From Deltaproteobacteria bacterium (GTDB lineage Bacteria > Desulfobacterota > UBA8473): a stretch of 11,857 nt of DNA. This document shows, piece after piece, positions 7,130-11,857 of the stretch (positions are counted from its first letter, which is position 1; each line of letters starts with the position of its first letter). The stretch lies in NCBI GenBank assembly GCA_030621455.1, contig JAUXHQ010000025.1, forward strand, positions 1-11,857, in the 5' to 3' direction. Made by a program: the position numbers and the translations under genes. The notes under the pieces are model-generated. The model did not search any database. It worked only from the letters and a program-made list of their open reading frames with translations, and was not told where the DNA came from.

Positions 7130-8671
7130 ATGAAGATTAACGAGTTTAAGACCTACCGTGAGGCCATAGAGTCCTTCGAATGGGAGATGCTTTTTAACTT
7201 TTTCGATGGGGATGAAAATTGGCTCAATATTACCCACGAATGTATAGACCGTCATGTCAAAAAGGGTGTCGCCATCAGGATTAAATTCTCAGATGGTCAT
7301 ACCGAAAGTTATAGTTTCGGGAGTATTTCACTGTGGAGCTCCCGGTTTGCCAATTTTCTAGAACGGTCAGGGGTGAAAAAAGGGGATCGGGTAGCTTTGA
7401 TGCTCGAACCTTCCTTCGAATTCTACATGACCCTCTTCGGCGCCATGAAAAGAGGGGCGATTGCGGTTCCCCTCTTTACCCTTTTTGGCCCGGAGGGCAT
7501 TGAACAGAGGCTTAAGGATGCAAAGCCGAAACTCCTTGTGACTGAAAAAGAGATCGGCAAGAGGGTCCCCAACGATGTTGTACCTGAAATTGTGGAGACA
7601 GGACCTCTTTTCTTGAAAGCAGTCAAAGACCAACGCGATGTCTATCGACCACAGACATCGAGCAGCGACCTGGCCGTCTTTCAGTATACTTCCGGCACTC
7701 CGCGCCAATTCCCCGAAGCAATAAAGCACACTCACCGTAGCTGTGTGACCTTGATGCTGGCGGCCCTTTTCGGACTCGGACTCCGAGAGGGAGACAGGTA
7801 CTTCTGCCCATCGTCGCCGGCATGGGGCCATGGCCTGTGGCATGGGACGATTTCGCCACTCGCTCTCGGTATATCGACAGGGACTTATTCAGGAAAGTTC
7901 CGGGAAGAGAAGTTCCTTGAGGCCCTTGAAGAGTTCGAGATCACAAATGTCGCTGCCGCCGCCACGGTCTTCAGGAGAATCAAAAATTCCGGCTTATCGG
8001 GTAAATACCGTTTCCAGATCGAGAAGGTATCTTATACAGGCGAACCCATGGATTCGGGGACCTTTTCCTTTATCGAGGAAACCTTTGGTGTGAAACCTTG
8101 CAGCATGTACGGCACAACGGAAATAGGTGTGATCCTTGCCAATTTCCCTGGATTTATGGACTGGGTGGTAAAGCCGGGTTCCCTCGGGAAGCCGGTTCCA
8201 GGTTGGGAAGTGGGGATCATCGATGAGAAGGGAAGCCTTCTTCCTCCTGGAATAGTGGGAGAAATTGCCGTCAAGAGAAGGGAGGAGTGGTTTCGGGCAA
8301 AGGATGCGGGGATGATGGACGAGGATGGCTATTTCTGGCATAAGGGGAGATCGGACGATGTGATCATCTCTGCAGGTTGGACGATAAGCGCAGTTGAGAT
8401 CGAGGACTGTCTTATGAAAAACCCGGAGGTCATGGAGGCGGCGGTCATCGGCGTCCCTGACAGCGACAGGGGTCATATCGTAAAGGCCTTCGTACGAGTG
8501 AAAAACGAGAGAGAAGGGCTAGACAAAGAACTCCAGGAACATGTCCGAATGAGGCTCAGTATGCATGAATACCCCAGAGAAATCGAGTTCTTAAAGGAGC
8601 TTCCCAAGACCCCTGCTGGTAAGGTCAATCGCGATTTCCTTCGCAAGAGGGAAGCGCTGAATAAAGCATAA
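7130..8671 (+). CDS. AMP-forming acyl-CoA synthetase (ANL superfamily) with variant P-loop
   Basis: This 513-residue enzyme should activate a carboxylic acid to its CoA thioester through an acyl-adenylate, using ATP and CoA. The large N-terminal domain runs to about residue 400. It carries YTSGT (186-190), WGHGLWHGT (232-240) and MYGTTEIG (326-333). The small C-terminal domain carries GRSDDVI (406-412), GWTISAVEIE (416-425, where GYRI is usual) and PKTPAGK (492-498), whose final Lys498 is the adenylation lysine. The P-loop is unusual: after YTSGT the sequence reads PRQFPEAIKHTH, where most members have TGxPKGVxHTH, so the second Thr, the Gly and the PKG lysine are changed. The domain order otherwise resembles medium-chain acyl-CoA synthetases. 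ATG 7130 is chosen; GTG 7124 would add two residues and neither has a strong ribosome site. It is the first gene of the downstream group. Confidence 0.9.
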   Translation: MKINEFKTYREAIESFEWEMLFNFFDGDENWLNITHECIDRHVKKGVAIRIKFSDGHTESYSFGSISLWSSRFANFLERSGVKKGDRVALMLEPSFEFYMTLFGAMKRGAIAVPLFTLFGPEGIEQRLKDAKPKLLVTEKEIGKRVPNDVVPEIVETGPLFLKAVKDQRDVYRPQTSSSDLAVFQYTSGTPRQFPEAIKHTHRSCVTLMLAALFGLGLREGDRYFCPSSPAWGHGLWHGTISPLALGISTGTYSGKFREEKFLEALEEFEITNVAAAATVFRRIKNSGLSGKYRFQIEKVSYTGEPMDSGTFSFIEETFGVKPCSMYGTTEIGVILANFPGFMDWVVKPGSLGKPVPGWEVGIIDEKGSLLPPGIVGEIAVKRREEWFRAKDAGMMDEDGYFWHKGRSDDVIISAGWTISAVEIEDCLMKNPEVMEAAVIGVPDSDRGHIVKAFVRVKNEREGLDKELQEHVRMRLSMHEYPREIEFLKELPKTPAGKVNRDFLRKREALNKA

Positions 8672-8805
8672 AGGCGTCATTTGCCTGTGGCCGTCCATCC
8701 GCACCCTACCCTCGGGGCATATCTACATGCGCCATCACAGATTAGGGAACTGTCTCCAAATTTCCGGTTGAAGATCTTTATACTGCTGAATGAAGGGAGT
8801 GATAG

Positions 8806-9975
8806 ATGGGGAATGATCCAGTTGACATCACAAAATTAGACGAACATTTTCCGATAATTACGGAAGAGGCCCTTCAGGCTTTGAGGAGTCGGATTGGCAA
8901 GAAGGTTGAAAGTACGGTTGAACCCTGGGTCCGGGAGGCCACCGCAGATTCAATTCGGCACTATGCCTATGGAATCGGAGACGATAACCCACTCTGGACA
9001 GACCCGGACTATGCGGCCGATAGCCTTTATGGTACCCTCATTGCTCCCCCGACCTTTCTTTATGCGACGGACAGAATCATTAGTGGTTACGTTGGAGGCC
9101 TTCCGGGAGTACACGCCATGTTTGCCGGAAGCGACTGGCGCTGGTACCTACCAATAGAGGTGGGTACAAGAATCCAGGTGGAAGTGTACCTAAAAGACCT
9201 CGTGGAGCATGAGACGCGTTTTGCCGGTCGCGCGATTCAGCAGATTTACCACGGCGACTTTTTCGATAATGATGGAAAAAAGTTGGCCGAGTGCGACTCC
9301 TGGTGCTTCCGGACGGAGCGTGCAACGGCCAGGGAACAGGGAAAGAAATACAAGGACCTTAGACCCCGGAAGGTATACAGCAAGGAAGAGATCGAGAGGA
9401 TCACCGAATTATACGATAAGGAGGAGGTCCGAGGTAATAATACCCTTTACTGGGAGGACGTGAATGAAGGGTCTGTCCTCCCTACGATCCTCAAAGGCCC
9501 GATGACCGTCACCGGCTTTATCGCATTCGTACAGGGATGGGGAGGCCTTTATATCCGGTCCCATAAGATTGCCTTCCAACAATACGGGAAGCACCCCGGA
9601 CTTGGAATCCCGAATGCACACGGAATTCCGGATGTGCCCGAGAGGGTCCACTGGGAGGACGACTTCGCACAGGCTATCGGAACACCCGGGGCCTACGATT
9701 ATGGCCCTGAGAGGGTATCCTGGATGGGCCATCTGATGACGAACTGGATCGGAGATAATGGTTGGCTTTCCAGACTCCGTGCCCGGATCGTCCGTCACAA
9801 TCCGGTGGGGGATATTCTTTATATCTCCGGTAGGGTGAATCGGAAGTATCTGGAAGGAGACAGAGGACACGTTGAATGCAAACTAGTCGCCAGGAACCAG
9901 GATGGTGAGCTGTCTTGCGAGGCAGAGGCCACCGCCATCCTTCCACTGAGAGGTGAAAAAACCCCTTTACGCTAG
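8806..9975 (+). CDS. Two-domain MaoC/FAS1-like acyl dehydratase (hydratase-2 type)
   Basis: This 389-residue protein has a double hot-dog layout. The N-terminal half resembles the MaoC N-terminal (FAS1-like dehydratase) domain, with HYAYGIGDDNPLWTDPDYA at residues 52-70. It keeps the GDxNP core, but the position that is His in the R-hydratase motif D-x4-H is Trp64, as is common in this N-terminal family. The C-terminal half (about 215-385) contains PERVHWEDDFAQ, GAYDYGPERVSW and FxVVGD-like VGDILYISGRV, a pattern found in bacterial acyl dehydratases of unknown substrate. The probable job is hydration of a 2-enoyl-CoA or the reverse dehydration. AAGGGAG at 8793-8799 stands 6 bases before ATG 8806. 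It follows the synthetase by 134 bases and precedes an acyl-CoA dehydrogenase, consistent with one beta-oxidation-like pathway. Which half holds the catalytic dyad cannot be settled by eye. Confidence 0.85.
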   Translation: MGNDPVDITKLDEHFPIITEEALQALRSRIGKKVESTVEPWVREATADSIRHYAYGIGDDNPLWTDPDYAADSLYGTLIAPPTFLYATDRIISGYVGGLPGVHAMFAGSDWRWYLPIEVGTRIQVEVYLKDLVEHETRFAGRAIQQIYHGDFFDNDGKKLAECDSWCFRTERATAREQGKKYKDLRPRKVYSKEEIERITELYDKEEVRGNNTLYWEDVNEGSVLPTILKGPMTVTGFIAFVQGWGGLYIRSHKIAFQQYGKHPGLGIPNAHGIPDVPERVHWEDDFAQAIGTPGAYDYGPERVSWMGHLMTNWIGDNGWLSRLRARIVRHNPVGDILYISGRVNRKYLEGDRGHVECKLVARNQDGELSCEAEATAILPLRGEKTPLR

Positions 9976-10034
9976 GGCAGGAGTAACCTGCCATGAGTTA
10001 TTGAGAAGTCACTAATGAAGGAGGAATAGAAAGG

Positions 10035-11177
10035 ATGTCGTACACATTATCAGAAGAACAAGAGATGTTTCGCCAGACTCTCAGGAGGTTTGCAGAGGAG
10101 AAGGTTGCCCCCCGAGTGCCGCAGATGGACAAGGAAGACTTATTCCCAAGAGACCTCTACGAAGACATTGCTCGAATGGGGATTCCCGCCCTATTCTATC
10201 CATCGGAGTATGGTGGTTCAGATGCTGATCTGCTCACATGTTGCCTGGCATCGGAAGAGTTATGCAGGGTAAGCACTGCAATAGGCGCTGTCCTGGGAGT
10301 TGGACACGCCCTTTTTTCATCTTGTTTCAGGATATCGGCCACTAAAGAGCAAAAGGATAAGTACTTTCCGGACGTGGTTTCAGGAAAGAAGCTTTGCATG
10401 TTTGCGCTGACTGAACCGGATGCGGGTTCAGATATCGGGTCCATGAGGTCGAGAGCAGTCTTGGACGGTAATGAATATGTCTTGAACGGTGTTAAGAACT
10501 TCAATAGCGGTATGGACTTCGCCGACATGACCCTGGTTTATGCGATGACGGATCCAAGTGCTGGCATGAAAGGGATCAGCACCTTTCTTGTTGAAAAGGG
10601 GACACCGGGATTTTCGATTAGCGTGACCGGAAGGATGATGGGGTTTAGAGGTATTCATCACTGCGAATCGGTTTTTGAGGACTGTCGGCTGCCGAGGGAA
10701 AGCCTTATAGGGAAAGAAGGGGAAGGTTTTCGGGACGTGGTTAAGGTTATGGATGAAGGTCGTACTTTGTCCGGCGCTTCAGGTGTTGGAACAGCCCAGG
10801 GGGCATTGGATTATGCTATACGCTATGCAAAGGAAAGGGTTCAGTTTGGAAAGCCTATAACGGAGTTTCAGGCGGTAAGCCATAAGTTGGCAGATATGGC
10901 CATTATGACTGAGACGGCCAGGCATCTGATTTACAGGGCGGCGACAGTTGTCAGAGACCATACAAAGGAGTCTATGAAGCTTGCCACCATGGCAAAGTGT
11001 TATGGTACTGACGTGGCCATGAGTGTGGCTAGCCAGGCTGTAGATATCCTGGGGGGATATGGATACAGTGAGGAGTATCCGGTTGAGAGAATGATGAGGG
11101 ACGCAAAGGGTCTCCAGCTTTTTGAGGGTACCAATCAAATCCAGAGGAATGCCATTGCGAGGACGATATTGACCTAG
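10035..11177 (+). CDS. Acyl-CoA dehydrogenase (second copy in the cluster)
   Basis: This 380-residue FAD-dependent dehydrogenase desaturates an acyl-CoA at C2-C3. Visible motifs are TEPDAGSDIGSM (126-137) for FAD and substrate contact, YAKERVQFGKPI (264-275), [20 protein letters not shown] (339-358) and the catalytic Glu364 in LFEGTNQIQR. It is a clear homologue of the enzyme encoded at 3163-4314, but the sequences differ throughout, so it is not a recent duplication and probably has its own substrate. AAGGAGG at 10018-10024 and AAGG at 10031-10034 both precede ATG 10035. It lies 59 bases after the first MaoC-type gene and 62 bases before the second, as expected for one operon. Confidence 0.95.
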   Translation: MSYTLSEEQEMFRQTLRRFAEEKVAPRVPQMDKEDLFPRDLYEDIARMGIPALFYPSEYGGSDADLLTCCLASEELCRVSTAIGAVLGVGHALFSSCFRISATKEQKDKYFPDVVSGKKLCMFALTEPDAGSDIGSMRSRAVLDGNEYVLNGVKNFNSGMDFADMTLVYAMTDPSAGMKGISTFLVEKGTPGFSISVTGRMMGFRGIHHCESVFEDCRLPRESLIGKEGEGFRDVVKVMDEGRTLSGASGVGTAQGALDYAIRYAKERVQFGKPITEFQAVSHKLADMAIMTETARHLIYRAATVVRDHTKESMKLATMAKCYGTDVAMSVASQAVDILGGYGYSEEYPVERMMRDAKGLQLFEGTNQIQRNAIARTILT

Positions 11178-11239
11178 ATATTTTAACTGTTGCCTTTTTT
11201 TAAAAAACAAATGAACCAGGAAGAAAAGGAGGGTTAATT

Positions 11240-11857
11240 ATGCAGGCAAAATTCCGTTATCTTGAGGACTATGAGATTGGTCAGGAAGGACAAACGCTGA
11301 GTCGAACCGTAGGTGAGGCTGATGTATCAACCTTTGCTTACATCACTGCCGACTATGCCACCGTGCATCTGGATCGTCATATTAGTGCCGAGGGGCCTTA
11401 TGGAGAGAGGATCGCCCATGGGCTTCTCGGTTCAAGCCTTGTTCCCGGGATGATATCCCAGACTGCGCCTCAAATAGTGGGAAGAGACATTCCGGAAGCC
11501 GTCTTCTGTGGTTTTGAGACCAACTATCGAGGTCCCATCAAGGTAGGAGACAGCATCAGGATCAAGTGGCAAATTTCAGACAAGGTAGATGATCCGGTCC
11601 AGGATGGTTTTGGTCTTGTTAAAACCGGTTTCCAGGTTGTCAACCAGGATGGAGCTTCCGTATATAATGGTACATTAACTACCAAGGTTAAGAAAGAATC
11701 GGCTGGGGGGGATAGACTGCAGGTGAAAGCGGGGGTCCCCTGGCAGATTAGCTGGTTCGTTCTGGACACGGAAAAGACATACTACCTGGAAGACCTTGTG
11801 GTTGGCGAAGGAGAGGAGATAAAAGGGCGGACGTTTACTGAAGCCGATATCGTCAAT
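11240..11857 (+). CDS. Tandem MaoC-domain (hot-dog) acyl hydratase, 3' end outside window
   Basis: The visible 206 residues hold one full MaoC-like hot-dog domain (about 1-150) and the start of a second. The first domain opens with FRYLEDYEIGQE and has Asp38 and His43 spaced as in the catalytic D-x4-H dyad (DYATVH), followed by GERIAHGLL (55-63), a hallmark of hydratase-2 enzymes. The usual NP between the Asp and His is missing. After a linker, YYLEDLVVGEGEEIKGRTFTE (181-201) restarts the same domain pattern, so the whole gene should be about 300 residues or more. The predicted reaction is reversible hydration of an enoyl-CoA, but some tandem members act on other acyl thioesters. AAGGAGGG at 11227-11233 stands 6 bases before ATG 11240. 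The reading frame is open to the window end. Confidence 0.88.
   Translation, partial: MQAKFRYLEDYEIGQEGQTLSRTVGEADVSTFAYITADYATVHLDRHISAEGPYGERIAHGLLGSSLVPGMISQTAPQIVGRDIPEAVFCGFETNYRGPIKVGDSIRIKWQISDKVDDPVQDGFGLVKTGFQVVNQDGASVYNGTLTTKVKKESAGGDRLQVKAGVPWQISWFVLDTEKTYYLEDLVVGEGEEIKGRTFTEADIVN

Noticed and set aside
7367..7843. Long reverse-strand open frame inside the acyl-CoA synthetase
   Set aside because: It lies fully inside a gene with clear family motifs, and its own translation has none.
7994..8476. 160-codon reverse-strand open frame
   Set aside because: It is a shadow of the synthetase coding frame and shows no recognisable domain.
11195..11207. T7A6 run after the second acyl-CoA dehydrogenase as a terminator
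   Set aside because: There is no stable GC stem before the T-run, and the next gene follows closely with a strong ribosome site.

Overview
This window is a catabolic acyl-CoA gene cluster, all on the + strand, from a bacterium of roughly 48% GC (estimated by eye). The gene mix is a split B12-dependent acyl-CoA mutase, several acyl-CoA dehydrogenases, MaoC-type hydratases and two kinds of acyl-CoA ligase. That mix is typical of anaerobic fatty-acid and hydrocarbon degraders such as Desulfobacterota and Syntrophia-like lineages. The assignment rests on gene content and protein style only, because the window holds no rRNA or other phylogenetic marker.

Region 1 (1-4961) is probably one transcription unit. 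It holds the C-terminal part of a mutase large subunit, a stand-alone B12-binding small subunit, a second and strikingly divergent mutase large subunit, an acyl-CoA dehydrogenase, and a closely spaced PHP-domain hydrolase. Region 2 (4962-6553) holds a spacer with a perfect 13-bp inverted repeat, then an NDP-forming acyl-CoA synthetase alpha-type protein that lacks the ATP-grasp part. Region 3 (6554-7129) is a 576-base stretch without a convincing gene. It contains a near-consensus sigma-70 promoter and a 12-bp palindrome in the presumed leader of the next genes. Region 4 (7130-11857) holds an AMP-forming acyl-CoA synthetase with an altered P-loop, a two-domain MaoC-like protein, a second acyl-CoA dehydrogenase, and a second tandem MaoC-like protein cut by the window edge.

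Together the genes can be read as a pathway. A carboxylic acid is activated to its CoA thioester by the ligases. The carbon skeleton is rearranged by the B12 mutase, which converts branched and linear acyl chains. The product is then dehydrogenated and hydrated as in beta-oxidation. The substrate is not identifiable from the sequence.

The most unusual item is the second mutase large subunit (1376-3064). It keeps the overall fold sequence, but the positions that bind substrate and catalyse in methylmalonyl-CoA mutase are replaced: Tyr89 to Gly, Gln197 to Ala, Arg207 to Tyr, His244 to Asp, His328 to Gly and Gln330 to His. It is either a mutase for a new substrate class or a non-catalytic partner of the first large subunit.
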